Shown here: one piece after another, positions 1 through 12,567 of the stretch | How the letters are laid out: each line of letters starts with the position of its first letter | Position numbering within the stretch: position 1 is the first letter of the stretch | NCBI GenBank assembly: GCA_018127085.1 | Contig: CM030731.1 | Span: forward strand, 310,001-374,000 | DNA: 64,000 bases | Reading direction: 5' to 3' | Origin: Pneumocystis sp. 'macacae' | Taxonomy: Eukaryota > Ascomycota > Pneumocystomycetes > Pneumocystales > Pneumocystaceae | The notes under the pieces: generated by a model | What the model saw: the letters and a program-made list of their open reading frames with translations, nothing else | Database searches by the model: none | Told to the model about the DNA's origin: nothing | Translations under genes and position numbers: made by a program

Positions 1-387
1 TATTTTAAAAAAAAAAAGTATCAAAAAATTAAATAGGAGTGTTTTCCTTTAGAGAAAACCAGTATGGTGCTCTATTGAAAGTCTGTGATTTATTAGTTGC
101 TGTTGTTCAAACATATTTATTTTTTTTGCTTATTCTTCATCTATTTTATGTATTTTTTTGTTTTCAAGTGTTATTGCTTCACGTATTTTACGTTACACGT
201 ATTATCTCTGCATCATGCGCCGATCGACAATTTCGAAAAGCTTTACATACAAGATGATATGTTTGAGAATTATTAAAGATAGATAGAATGTCATTTTTTA
301 CACTTCCAATGATCCAGAAGAAATGCCTTGATGTGAATGATCAGGATATGCTTTCAGAACTCGTCAATCGACTTATTTTTTCTGCAG
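1..387. other. 5' flank, possible upstream exon of the RhoGAP gene
   Basis: No protein family was recognised here. The next gene clearly begins coding by about 388, after the splice acceptor at 383-388. An ATG at 288 opens a short frame that does not match the downstream frame at any obvious GT..AG junction, except a junction that would split the start codon itself (AT at 288-289 joined to G at 389). The true start may therefore lie here or off the window. Confidence 0.3.
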
Positions 388-388
388 G

Positions 389-2187
389 TTAAATTTCTCG
401 AGTATTGAGAAGAATCTGAAGAATACAGGACTAGATGATGAAGGAAGACCCTTAGTGATCTTAAATGCGTCGAATTTTCCTGATCCTAAAGATGTGGATT
501 ATGATATTCTTCTCAAACGTATGTTGCTTATTATGGATACATATGTAGATGATAATGACTATTCGGTGGTATTGTTTGCAGGAGGTGTGCGTCATCGGCC
601 AAGCTGGAACTGGTTTCTTCATGCATATCATTCTCTTGGTTGGAAGTATCGCAAATATATTAAGATTTTGTATATTGTGCATTCAACTTGGTGGGTCCGA
701 GTTATGTTAGATTGCGTATAGACGATAATTTTAGATGTATTGAATAAGGAGCTAATGGTTAGTAGATGCATCACTTAGTGAGCCCTAAGTTTGCTCGCAA
801 GATAATTTATGTTTCTACGCTGAGTGAACTAGCTAAGTTGGTACCATTTCAGCAGATCAATGTGCCTGCTGATGTATACGCTCATAACTTAAAATATGAA
901 TTGAATATTACACTACCTGGCACAATGTTTTTTGAGAGCAAACCTCAAATGTTTGGATTAAGTTTATCACAGGTAATGGGTACAGAAGGTGAAAACGGTT
1001 TGCCCAAAGTTGTAAAGGATATTTGTGCATACATTAGAAGTGAAGGTTTTCATTAATCTTTCTTAAAATACTCTAACAGGATGTTTTAATAGCATTGACT
1101 GTTAAAGGCTTGTTTCGTCGGTCACCATCATCTGTTTTATTGAAACAGGTTCGTGAAGCATATGATCGTGGAAACCCGGTTACTTTGTCTGAATATGGTC
1201 CCCATCTTGCTGCTGTTTTATTAAAATTGTACCTTAGATCTTTACCAGATCCTCTTTTTACACATAATTTATATCCTTTGCTTAGAAAAATATCTGATCA
1301 GTCTTCTGCAAATATTCTGTTTATTCGAGACGTTTTGCTTCCAAAACTCTCTAAACCAGTTGTTATGTTGTTATCTAGCATATGCTCATTACTTCATGGT
1401 TATATTTTTTCAACAATATTTTCGATTATTGATAATTACAGATGTTTCTTTGCATTCTAAAGATAATTTAATGCATCCACGTAATCTTTCTATCTGCATT
1501 TCACCAACTCTTGTGAGACACCCGACTGATCCTCTCCTTGATATTCAGCTTTGTAATCTTGGTGGTGGTTTAGGAATGTTAATGGTTATTGCTATTGAAA
1601 GTACATATGATGTATTCGACTTTGATTACTCTTTAAGTTCTGAAAGTTCGTATTGTCGGATGATACAAGATACTCATGAATCCCCTACACCTAGTCCACC
1701 TTTAGACCTTATTTCTGCACCATCTTCACAAGTTTCTTTGTCACCAGTATCATCATGTGTATCGCCTTCGGTATCGGAGCAATCAAAGAGACCTGCTTCT
1801 GTTTCTGAATTATGTACGTCTAATGAAACGGTTGTGTCTCCAAAATATGGAATTATAAATGAAAGTATTTCTTTATTAAAAAGTAGACCTAATAGGTCTC
1901 CAAATTTAACAGTCCGGAGATGTAATTTTTCTTCATTATCTAGTTTTTCATCTGTATGTCGGAAATCTAGTGCAAGCCCTGTATATGAAACGTCTAATTC
2001 AAAGTCGGTATCTAGGCCAGAGATATCCGCGTCGGCAAGATATACTATAGATGAATTTAGATTTTTAAAATCAAAAACAGGTTATGTAGAAGGTTTAAAG
2101 AAATTATATGAAAAAAAATTTAGTACTCAGGGTGTTTCTAAACAATTTAATGTTTCAGAGTTGCACGGAAAGCGCGTTATGATCTAA
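389..2187 (+). CDS. BCH/Sec14-like + RhoGAP protein (ARHGAP1/Ecm25-like), 5' end uncertain
   Basis: Predicted Rho-family GTPase-activating protein. The N-terminal part carries a CRAL-TRIO/BCH-type lipid-binding domain (frame from 389; core RHRPSWNW, then LYIVHSTWWVR, then SPKFARKIIYVSTLSEL). A RhoGAP domain follows: LTVKGLFRRSPSS supplies the arginine finger, followed by LKLYLRSLPDPLF and NLSICISPTLVR. The Ser/Pro-rich tail (about residues after 1640 nt) looks unstructured. Introns that keep frame: 716-765, 1046-1092 and 1399-1441. The BCH-RhoGAP order is that of ARHGAP1 and yeast Ecm25, which act on Rho/Cdc42 in polarity. The exact paralogue cannot be set from sequence alone. The stop at 2185-2187 is convergent with the copper ATPase. 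Confidence 0.8.
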
Positions 2188-2711
2188 AAAGATGATTTTT
2201 AAATTCTTCATATCGGTTATTTTAGTAATTATGTAAAAGAGTTTATTCACTGGTATGAATTTTAATTCTTCAAAGCTTCAATTGTAATTTATGTGCTAGA
2301 ATTCTGAATAAATTTGTGTTAAAATATTGTAATTAAATCTTGTTACAGAATAGAGTTGGTTTAAAACTTTAATTAGATTTCTTTCAATTTTGATGCCTAT
2401 AATGTGTATTTTTCAGACTGAATATAGTAATATTTAGAATTTGAATTGCTAATTATTATGTCCTAGTGTTTTGAAGTGTTTATAAAAATATGGTAAAGTT
2501 TATATAATTTAAATGCTAAATAAATTGTTAATTTATATATTACCGTATTATATTTATCTTTATAACTTTGTTGTTCTTAATGTTTTAGATAAGGTTTTAT
2601 ATATATAGTCTTTATATAACTTTAACTTTTAGATATTTGTTTAAAAGATAATTTATCTTTCTATATAATTAGATTAAAAAGCAAAGCAGTTAGTTTTTCT
2701 ATTAAACATTT
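2188..2711. other. convergent intergenic region
   Basis: AT-rich 3' flanks between two convergent genes. The + strand is visibly T- and G-biased. No ORF, RNA gene or repeat was recognised. Confidence 0.6.
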
Positions 2712-5646
2712 TTAGGCATTTAAATTATTGATAGGTTTATATTTTTTATATTTATAAAAAATATTATAATTTTTGAGTTCTAATATAAACGATTTAAAAC
2801 TATTTGTGTTGTTGCTTATATTAATGTTAGTTAACCAAGATGGACGATTCCAAAAACGTAAAAGTAAGCTATTTAAAATAACACTAATACTTGAACACAC
2901 CATAGCAATACCTGATATTATAGGATGTATGTAAATACCAAACGGCAAGAAGATACCCATTGCGAAAGGGATACTTATCATATTATATATAGATGCCCAG
3001 AGTATATTTAGTTTAATTTTATTGAAAATTGCGCGAGAAAGATGTATTGCTGCAGGAACATCAAGAATTGAATTAGAATGTGTTAAAATAACATCTGCTA
3101 CTTCCATAGCTATATCGCTCCCAGTTGACAAAGCTATTCCGATATTTGCTGTAGCTAAAGCAGCTGAATCATTTATACCATCTCCTACCTAAAAAATTAA
3201 TATAACTTGAATAATATAATTATATTACCATTGCTATTGTTTCATTTTGACATTGAAAATATACAATTAAATCTTGTTTCTCTTCAGGTGCAATAGATGA
3301 ATAAATTTTATCTTCTGATATACCTAAGTTTCTACCAACTTTTACTGCTATATCATGATTATCTCCTGTTGCCTAAATAAAATAAATATTTATATGAATA
3401 TATTAACATATTTATACCATTAAGACATCAATTCTCATATGTTTAAGTGCATTTATAGTTTGAGCTGCATTAATTCTAATAATATCGGTTAAAGAAATCC
3501 ATCCTGAAAATTTCTTATTAATTGCTATATAAACACGTGTATATCCTTTGTTGAAATTATCTTCTTGATCTTCATCTAGAATTTCTTCGTTTTCATCTTC
3601 GAGTATTTTTCTAATAAATACTTTGCTTCCTATTGCTAGTTCTACATTTTCTTTTATATAATCGGGTAAAAATATACAACATTTAATTCCATATCCTATA
3701 ACTGCTTCAAATGATATTGTTGTATAATTTATAAGCTTTTCATTTGACAAACTAAGTTCCTCTTGGGCTTTTGATACAATTGCTTTTCCAATAGGATGCT
3801 TTGATCCTTGTTCTGAAATAAGTACTAATTTCCACCATAATATTTCTGAACCTTTCCATAAATCTGATATTTCTACTTTATGTACAGACATATTTCCAAT
3901 AGTTAAAGTCCCTGTTTTATCGAAAATTACTTTCGTAATCTTTGATACTGTTTCTAAAACAAATCCATCTTTAAAAAGAATTCCATTTTTCGCGCCAACT
4001 CCAGTACCAACAATAATTGCTGTAGGTGTACTAAGGCCAAGTGCACATGGACATGCTATGATAATGACAGATATTGCAAGCTTACCACATATGATAATTT
4101 TTTCTCCATGTTTATCAGAATCGAAAATTTTTGGAAGATGAGATAAAGTATAACTTAGTATTATCCATACAACAAATGTCATAATTCCAAGGAAAAGCAC
4201 TAAGGGAACAAAAAGAGATGCTATTTTGTCTACAAATTTTTGTATAGAAGCTCGTGAAGTCTGTGCTTCTTGTATGAGATATAGAATTTGTGAAAGTCTT
4301 GTATTTTCTCCTGCTTTCGTTATTTGAAACTCAAATTTCCCTGTATAATTTATTGTTCCCGAATAAACTTCACTTCCTTGTTGTTTATAAACAGGCGTAG
4401 ATTCACCTGTTATCATACTTTCGTTTATGTAAGATTCTCCTGAAATAATAATTCCATCTGCTGGTATTTTGTCCCCTGGATGAACAATTACAATGTCACC
4501 AGCTTTTAATGATTCTGCAAGGACTACTATTTCTTTTCTAGTTGAAGTATCGGTATCATTTATATAAATTGTTGCAAATGATGGACTTAATGTCATTAAT
4601 TTAGATAAAGCTTCTGTTGTATGACTCTTGGCTTTATTTTCAATATATTTCCCAAGAGTAATGAATGTAAGGAGTATTGAAGAAGTTTCAAAAAAAGTTG
4701 CTGGTCGTTTATGAGGATATGTTAAAATAGATAATAATATAGATAAAATAGAAAAAAAAAATGCTATATATGTTCCTAAGCATATCAAAGTATCCATGGT
4801 TACCATTTTATGTTTTAATGAGTTAAACGCTGATTTATAAAAATATGTACCAATATCGAATTGAATTGGAAGTGTTAAAATTAAAGATAAAATATCTCCA
4901 AAAAAAAGACCTGGAAAAAAAACTATTGTATTGTCTATTTTTCTATAGTTTTCGAATTTTGGTGCAATTTTCTCAAAAAAAAGCAAAGGAATGGTAAAAA
5001 TGAGACATTTTATAAAAGAACTCTTCCATAATTTTGCATCTTTAGTTTTAGAAAGATTTTCTCGTTTTTCTTCACTGCTATTAAATCCAAAAGTATTTAC
5101 AATATATCCTTTATTTCTTATAGCTTGAATTAAATATTGAATATCTACAATGTTAGGATAATAATTAATTTTTGCTTCTTTTGTTGCAAGGTTAATAATA
5201 ACACTAGTAACTCCACTAATTGATTTTAAAGTTGTTTCTATTGAGTTCACACAACCAGCACATGTCATCCCAGTTATTCTTAATTTAACTACTTTTTCCT
5301 GCATGGCGTTTTTATTATTACATGTTTCGTAAAGAATTTCACTTCTAATAAAAGATGTTTTAATACCTAGGTTTTCTATTTCATATATAAGACTATTAGT
5401 ATTTATTATTCTGATGTCATGTTTTATTATTATTTGTTTTTCTGAAGATGATATATCTATACTAATTATTCCTGAATTTTTTTTAAAATTTTGTTTTATT
5501 GCTGAGATACATAAGAAATGTGATATTTTTTTTATGTGAAGAATTGTTTTTAGGAAACTTTGATTTTCTCGTCTTCCTTTTATATTCTTTAGTTCTATAG
5601 ATGGAGGAGAACTATAAAATTTTATATTACAATCCTGTGGATACAT
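2712..5646 (-). CDS. CCC2: copper-transporting P1B-type ATPase (CCC2/ATP7-like)
   Basis: Pumps Cu(I) into the secretory pathway at the Golgi, supplying cuproenzymes such as multicopper oxidases (family knowledge). About 949 residues in three exons; introns 3373-3417 and 3189-3228. Seen: an N-terminal HMA-like fold at about residues 34-102 without a CxxC; a canonical HMA with GMTCAGC at 126-132; the actuator motif ITGEST; the metal-site CPC in ACPCALGLSTPTA; the phosphorylation motif FDKTGTLT; the P1B-specific SKHPIGKA; ATGDN; and GDGINDSAAL, followed by the last two TM helices. All catalytic signatures are intact. It is divergent from FOL3 across 332 bp. The start is the first ATG of the long exon, and upstream sequence is non-coding. 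Confidence 0.93.
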
Positions 5647-5978
5647 TATTTATCATTAATATTAAAATATCGAAAAAGTAGAAATATAATGCTTGCTTTG
5701 AAATCAATAGTTATTATGAATCTCGTTTTCATAAATATTAAAATGACTTTTGAATTTGTCTTATTTTTAAATTTAAAATTTTGAATATTTTAATTTTCGA
5801 CGAGACTGATAAAAAAGAAATTAATTTAAAAATCTAAGATGGATTTTTTTTGTATGAGATATTTGTAATTTAGTTTAAATGTTTAATGTATTTGATAAGT
5901 TTAAAATTTTTGTTTTTTTTTTTAAGATTATAAATTTAATTTTTATACAAGTTGATAATTTATAAGTGTTAACATGAA
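5647..5978. promoter_or_regulatory. shared divergent promoter region CCC2/FOL3
   Basis: 332 bp between two start codons facing away from each other. It must hold both 5' leaders and promoters. It is AT-rich with T-runs; no specific factor site can be named. Confidence 0.5.
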
Positions 5979-7250
5979 ATGATGTCGCCAAAATTAGGTT
6001 TATCAAGAATTCGTCAGCTTTTGAATTATCTTGGAAATCCACAAAATTATTTCCAGGCAATTCATGTCGCTGGTACTAATGGGAAGGGATCAGTGTGTGC
6101 ATATCTTTCTTCTTATCTTAATTTTTCAGGAATACGAGTTGGTCTTTATTGTTCGCCACATTTGATGGATCGTTGGGATTGTATCAAGATTGCAGATCAA
6201 ATCGTTAATAAAGATATATTTTTTCGAGTTGAAGATAAGGTAAAGACTTTAAATCAAGAGCGCAACATTGGCGCAACGGAATTTGAAGTTATGACAGCTG
6301 TTGCTTTTGAAATATTATATAGAAATAAAGTTGAGCTTGCAGTTATTGAAACTGGAGTTGGTGGAAGACATGATGCTACTAATGTATTATCACAGGTTAT
6401 GCTTACAATTATTACCAAGATAAGCATAGATCATCAAGAATTATTGGGCAATACATTAGAAGATATTGCAAGAGAGAAATCTGGCATTATGAAGAAGGAT
6501 GTTCCTTGTGTTGTTGATGGAACAAATGAAGATTTTGTTTTGAAAGTTATTAAAGATGAAAGTATTAAGTGTAAATCTGGACAGATTATTTTAGCTACTA
6601 TGGATTTAAATAAATCCTTTTATATTCAAGAATGGAAAAAAAATAGGATTAAAACTATATTGGATAGAAGTTATCAAAAAAATAATCTTGCATGTGTTTT
6701 GGCATCTTTGGATGTTTTATCTAGATATTATTCAGCGATTACACCTAAAGCCTTGTCAAAAGGGCTTTTACAAACTTATTGGCCAGGGCGCTTGGAATGG
6801 ATAGACTTATCTCAAATAGCTTCAGGTGCTGATAAAATTCTTCTTGATGGTGCACATAATATTGAGGGTATACGTTTTCTTTCTGAATATGTTAATAGTA
6901 TTCGTAATGGAATGGATTCTGTTTCTTGGTTAATTGCATTTAGTCAAGCAAAGGATGTTAACTCTTTATTATCTATATTATTAAAACCTTATGATAAAGT
7001 ATATTCTGTAGAATTTGAGTCTGTAGATGGAATGCCATGGATAAAGGCTATGAGTTCTTGCGATATTGCTGAAAATGCTTTGGAATATGTATATAAAGAA
7101 AATATTGTACAGTATAATACGGACTTGTTTTCTGCAATTAAGTCTATTAGTCAAGATAAAGGTTTACGGATAATATGTGGGAGTCTTTATTTAATAGGTC
7201 AAGTGCATAGACTTTTGCGTAAATGTTGTTTTTCACAAAAAATAGTATAA
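5979..7250 (+). CDS. FOL3: dihydrofolate synthase / folylpolyglutamate synthase family
   Basis: ATP-dependent ligation of glutamate to dihydropteroate, making dihydrofolate; this is the step right after dihydropteroate synthase. 423 residues in one exon, which is notable in such an intron-dense genome. Seen: P-loop HVAGTNGKGSVCAYL near residue 30; the TEFEVMTAVAF segment; ETGVGGRHDATNVL; ISIDHQELLGNTLEDIAREKSGI; WPGRLEW; LLDGAHNIEG; VDGMPWI; and ICGSLYLIG near the end. The pattern and length fit yeast Fol3 (about 427 aa) rather than the longer FPGS Met7. Two adjacent ATGs start the frame at 5979 and 5982, and no transit peptide is evident. Confidence 0.93.
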   Translation: MMSPKLGLSRIRQLLNYLGNPQNYFQAIHVAGTNGKGSVCAYLSSYLNFSGIRVGLYCSPHLMDRWDCIKIADQIVNKDIFFRVEDKVKTLNQERNIGATEFEVMTAVAFEILYRNKVELAVIETGVGGRHDATNVLSQVMLTIITKISIDHQELLGNTLEDIAREKSGIMKKDVPCVVDGTNEDFVLKVIKDESIKCKSGQIILATMDLNKSFYIQEWKKNRIKTILDRSYQKNNLACVLASLDVLSRYYSAITPKALSKGLLQTYWPGRLEWIDLSQIASGADKILLDGAHNIEGIRFLSEYVNSIRNGMDSVSWLIAFSQAKDVNSLLSILLKPYDKVYSVEFESVDGMPWIKAMSSCDIAENALEYVYKENIVQYNTDLFSAIKSISQDKGLRIICGSLYLIGQVHRLLRKCCFSQKIV

Positions 7251-8096
7251 TATTTATTGTGTTTTTATATTATCTTTCGGTATTTTTAGTTTTTACTATT
7301 ATTATATTAATACTCTGTATATGTAAATATTAATATGTTTATAATATTTTATATATATTATATAGTTAATATTTAAAAAAGATTTAAATATATATAATTT
7401 AATTATATTTCTTGATTTTGTTAATTTATAGAGAAATACGTTAATATGATTGTATATTTTGTGTAATAGATTGTTTCACTTTTGATATGCAGCAATACTA
7501 TATAAAATTTCTTATTTTTATATAAGAATAGTTTTTTGAAAAATAGTCTAAGGATTCAATGAATAAAAAAATAAAATTTTAAGTTTGTGGATTATTTAAA
7601 AAGTATTTTATAATTAATGATAATAAGTTTTTTGTATTGTTTTTGTTTTTAAATATCTATATTCGGTTAAAAAATATATTTTATGATTATATTTTATATA
7701 TTTAAAGTATTTTTTATTGTGAAATATTTAATTTTTAAAAAAAGATTTAGTATAATCAGTTATAATATTTATGGATTTTAAAGAAGAAAATAACAAATTT
7801 AAGACTTAGCTTTTATTTTTTAATATTCCTATTTTTTAAATAAATTTAATTTTTATATTAACTTTCAAAGTTTTAAACGGTTGATAATTTAGGATCGTAA
7901 GAATCTCTTGAGATTTTTATAAGTCGAATTTGATTAGTCGTTAACTTTAGGCATTTATAATTAGTATGGTATGGAAAATTTTGAAAACTTTAGATAAGAA
8001 ATAAATGTTTTTGGAATTTTGTGTTTAAATTTATGAAATATCACTAAAATTATTGAAAAAGCAGTATTAAGTTAGTGAATGAATAACTAAGATAAA
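7251..8096. other. intergenic region upstream of cdc7
   Basis: About 850 bp of strongly AT-rich, T-biased DNA. It holds the FOL3 terminator region and the cdc7 promoter and leader. No ORF or structured RNA was recognised. Confidence 0.5.
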
Positions 8097-11000
8097 ATGG
8101 CTGTTGATAGGAAAAAACTTTCTGTATATGTATGTTTTAAAAATATTCTTGTTTTTGTCAAGAATATCTTAATAATTTAATTTAGCATTTAGGGGATTGT
8201 CTTGGAAAAGGTGCTTTTGGTGCTGTATATCGTGGATTAAATTTAAACACTGGAGAAACAGTAGCAGTTAAACAGATAAAGCTACATAATATTCCAAAAA
8301 CAGAACTGAAAGTTATTATGGTATGTTTTACTTTTTTTTTTGTTTTCACAAATTATTTAGATGGAAATTGATCTTCTCAAAAATTTAAATGTAACATGAA
8401 TTACTGATCTTAAGATTTTTTCATTGATATGTTTCTATATTTATAGCATCCTAATATTGTAAAATATCATGGGTTTTTTAAAACAACTGATGCATTAAAT
8501 ATTGTTCTTGAGTATTATTTTAATTATATTGTGGTTGGTATTGATGTGTTAGATATTGTGAGAATGGATCTCTTCAGAGCATATGCAAAACTTTTGGGAA
8601 ATTTCCTGAGAATTTGGTAGCCGTTTATATTACTCAAGTATTACATGGTCTTCTATATCTTCATGACCAGGGTGTCATTCATAGAGATATTAAAGGTGCG
8701 AATATTTTAACAACTAAAGAAGGATTTGTAAAACTGGCCGACTTTGGTGTAGCTACAAGGACATCTTCATTGAGTGGTTTTACTGTTGTTGGGAGTCCTT
8801 ATTGGAGTATATATATATTATTAAGTATTGTATTAATAATTATTTAGTGGCGCCTGAAGTAATTGAGCTTAGCGGAGTTACTACTGCATCTGATATTTGG
8901 TATGTGATACATATTTTTAGATACAGTTATAAGTAGTATAGGAGTGTCGGTTGTACTGTTATTGAGCTTTTAGAAGGGAAACCTCCTTATCATAAGTTAG
9001 ATCAAATGCCTGCTCTATTTAGAATTGTTAACGATGAACATCCTCCACTTCCTGAAGGCTCTTCTCCTGTACGTTTTAAAATAATAAAAGTTTTTTATTA
9101 ATAATTTAGGTTACACGAGATTTTCTTATGCAGTGTTTTCAGAAAGATCCTAATCTTAGAGTCTCTGCGAAAAAATTACTTAAACATCCCTGGCTAGTTA
9201 AACAAGGGAGATTACATGATAAAGTAGTTTCTCAGTCTACTTCAAGATACGACGATGTCATAAAAAGTGTTCAGCAGTGGAATGCTGCTTTAAAATCTCC
9301 AGATATTGTAACTATTAGGAAAACATCTGCTTATTCTACACAACCATTTAAATCCATAGATTTTTGTTTTTCTGCTAATGAAAATAAAGAACTTACTTTG
9401 AAACATATTTCAGAAGTAAATAGATTAAAAACGGAAGCGTTTAGGTCTCCTGATGATTCAAGTAAATTTTTGCTTTAAATCTTTAAAATAATATTTTTAG
9501 TTACGTCAAATTGGGATAATGATTTTATTACTGATATTTCCCCATCTAAATTGACCTCTTCAAACACCTATAATATAGATGAGTTAAAGAGTAAATGTTC
9601 ACAATATAAAAATATAAAGTCATATAAATTTAAACAAATGTTTGATAAATTAAAAGATGACAGGGATCAAGAAGTTGAAAAAGAAACATTGGCGAATTTC
9701 TCAAGTAAAAGGTTTTAAATTACGTAAAATACTTTTTTACTTTATTAGAATTAAATGTTTCTCCAAATGAAGATTTCGAAGATAATATGAAAACTATACG
9801 ACCTATTAAGAATATTAAATTGGATAACAAGTTATCTTTAGAAAAAAAATTAAATGCAGGATTAAATGAGTCTAATAAAACTGTTGAAACTCATCCTTCT
9901 GGTATTGAATTTCTTTCTAATAAATATTCTAAAAATACTACATCTTTTCATCATGGAATAATTGAAGACTATTCTGATTTAGTTTTGGGAAATGAGCATT
10001 CTTTTGCTCAAAAGGTTGACCGATATAAGGTAGTTTTTATTTAGTTTTTTTTATTTCTTATATTTTAAAGAGGGATAATTTAGCAAGTCCTCGTCTTTTT
10101 CATCCTAATGATATAAAAATGCTTTCTCAATCTTCACACGCATTAACAAAACCTCTTTCTTGCCAAAATTCTTCTGTGCTATCAACAGAAAATAATTCAT
10201 TTAGTGCAGCTAATTGTTCTACTGAAATATCTCAATATATTGAGCATGATGATGATGAAACTGATTATTCTAATATTTTTACTCATTTAAACCAACGTGA
10301 TGAACAGGGTAATTTGTCTTATTCAGATACATTAATGCTTAATACAAAACTTTCTCATAATTCATGGGCAAGATACTGATTTTTATGATACTTAGAATTT
10401 TAATATATTTTAGCTAGGTGATGATGTTAGTGATGAAGATGACCTTTTTTTACAAATAAATGAAGGGTTTGAAGAGATGGGTAATTTTTTAATTTAATAA
10501 TTATTTTTTTAATTTTTATAGATTTAGATGCTAATATCGCTAGAGAGCAACAAGCTAGGACTGCTGAACGTGTTATGTTTTTGATAGGTTCTTTGAAGGT
10601 TGATCAAGATGAGTCAAGTTTAATTACTAGATGCAGTGATTTGGTTTAAAAGATATTTTTTTATTTTAAGTTAATTTTTTTAGATGTCTATTCTTTCTGA
10701 ATCATCTGAATTTAAAACAAATATAATTGCAGCATCTGGTTTGTTGCCGATTCTGGAAATTCTTGATGTTTGTCAAAGACGAGATCTTATTTTTCAACTT
10801 TTGAAAATTATTAATATTGTAAGTATATTCCTCATTATTTGTTACTATTAAATATAAAGGTTGTGGAAGGTAATGTTGAAGCTCAAGAAAATTTGTGCTT
10901 TATAGGAGGTATTCCTGTTATTACTAAATTTGCGTCTAAGAAATATCCATATGATATAAGAATTGAAGCTGCTTTTTTTGTTAAAATGTTGTGTCAGTCT

Positions 11001-12567
11001 TCAGCTATAGTGCTTCAGATGTTTCTTAGTTGTCGTGGTTTAAATGTTCTTGTTGAGTTTCTTGAAGAAGATTATGAAATACAAAAAGATCTCGTCTGGA
11101 TTGGGATTAATGGAGTATGGAGCATTTTCGAAGCTCAGGTATATAAGATAATTATATTTTGTTTTCATATTTTGATAAATAGGGTTCTTCTCCTAAAAGG
11201 GATTTTTGTAGAATATTTGCAAAAAGTGGAATTATGGATCCCCTTTCTCTTGTTTTGCATCATGTATTAAATGAAGAACAAACTGAATTAAATAAAATAT
11301 GTGGTGAAAGAATTGTGAAAATATTTTTGTTGTTTTCTCAAGCAGATAATATTGTAAAAGAGTTAATTACAACTAGAGGAGTAATAAGACGTAATAATTT
11401 AGGAATTTTTATTTAGAACTTATCTTTTTAGGAATTTTAAAAGATCTATCTAGAATGCCTTTATATTTACAGATTAACATGTTGAAATTTGTTAAAAATC
11501 TATCAATGGTTCCAGCAACTTTGGACACATTACAAAATGCTAATACGATTGAAATATTGACAGAAATATTGGCATCACGTGAAGGAATGACTAATTCAAA
11601 GGTTTTCTTAGTTTGTTTTATATAATTTCTGATTTTTTATAGGATATTTATAATCAAGTTTTAAATACTATGTATAATTTGTGTCGTCTTAGTAAATCGC
11701 GTCAGGAAGAAGCAGCATTGTCTGGTGTTGTTCCTTTGCTTCAAAACATTGTTCAGAAAGAGCCTATTTTAAAAGAATTTGCATTACCTATTTTGTGTGA
11801 TTTAGCTCATGCTAGTAAAGTTTGTAGAAAAGTTTTATGGCAAAATGGCAGTTTAGATTTTTATTTATTTCTATTGAATGATCCTTATTGGCAAGCAAAC
11901 GCACTAGATGCTATACTTGTTTGGTAAGTCAGCTATATTTTTATATGGATATTAATAAATAAGGTTTCAAGATGATAGTGGGAAATTAGAAGAGTACCTT
12001 ATAAGACCGTCTTCTATATTTGCAATTATAGAGGCATTTAGTACAGCCAAGGCTAATTCTTTTGAAAATTTGTTAGAATGTCTTTACAAGCTTCTTCGCC
12101 TTAGTCAAAGGATAGCATATGCATTGGCTCAGCCTAAGTTTTTTGAGAAGTTGATTAAAAGACTTCAGCATCAAAAACCTATTGTTAGGCTTAATCTTTT
12201 ACGTGTTTTGAAAAGTATTTGCAATGCACATCCTTTTAAGCAAAATCTTGTATCACAATATGGACTTTATGATATAATTGAGAAACTTAGTCAACAAGAT
12301 ACTGCGGTTCTTGTCCGGGAACTTGCAAAAGATATTATGAATCAAATATTACTAGATAATTCAACAAGTAGTAAATTAAGTAAAAGTAGTTATGATAACG
12401 AATATTCAAATCAAGTTTCAACTGTATGGTTTGATGCTAATGATAGATTGGTATATGATAAATCTAATGAATCATCGAGTCTAAAAGGTGCATTTGATAA
12501 CGATTTAATATATAGAACATCGAAAACAGAAATACATCAACGTCATAATATATATAAAAAATATTAA
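8097..12567 (+). CDS. cdc7: septation-initiation-network protein kinase Cdc7 (S. pombe Cdc7/SEPH, yeast Cdc15 relative)
   Basis: Ste20-group Ser/Thr kinase of the septation initiation network / mitotic exit network, acting at the spindle pole body to trigger cytokinesis. The first exon encodes [11 protein letters not shown]; 18 introns can be placed by frame. The kinase domain shows [49 protein letters not shown] and [10 protein letters not shown] long Ser-rich linker follows, then a C-terminal armadillo-like helical region (from about 10.5 kb) as in S. pombe Cdc7. The intron at 10368-10413 begins GCAAGA (GC-AG class) and joins TCA TGG to CTA GGT in phase 0. Total length is about 1,200 residues. 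Family identity is secure; exact exon borders come from reading frames. Confidence 0.9.

Noticed and set aside
39..257. 72-codon frame at the window start
   Set aside because: Composition-driven Leu/Phe-rich translation of T-rich DNA; does not join the RhoGAP frame.
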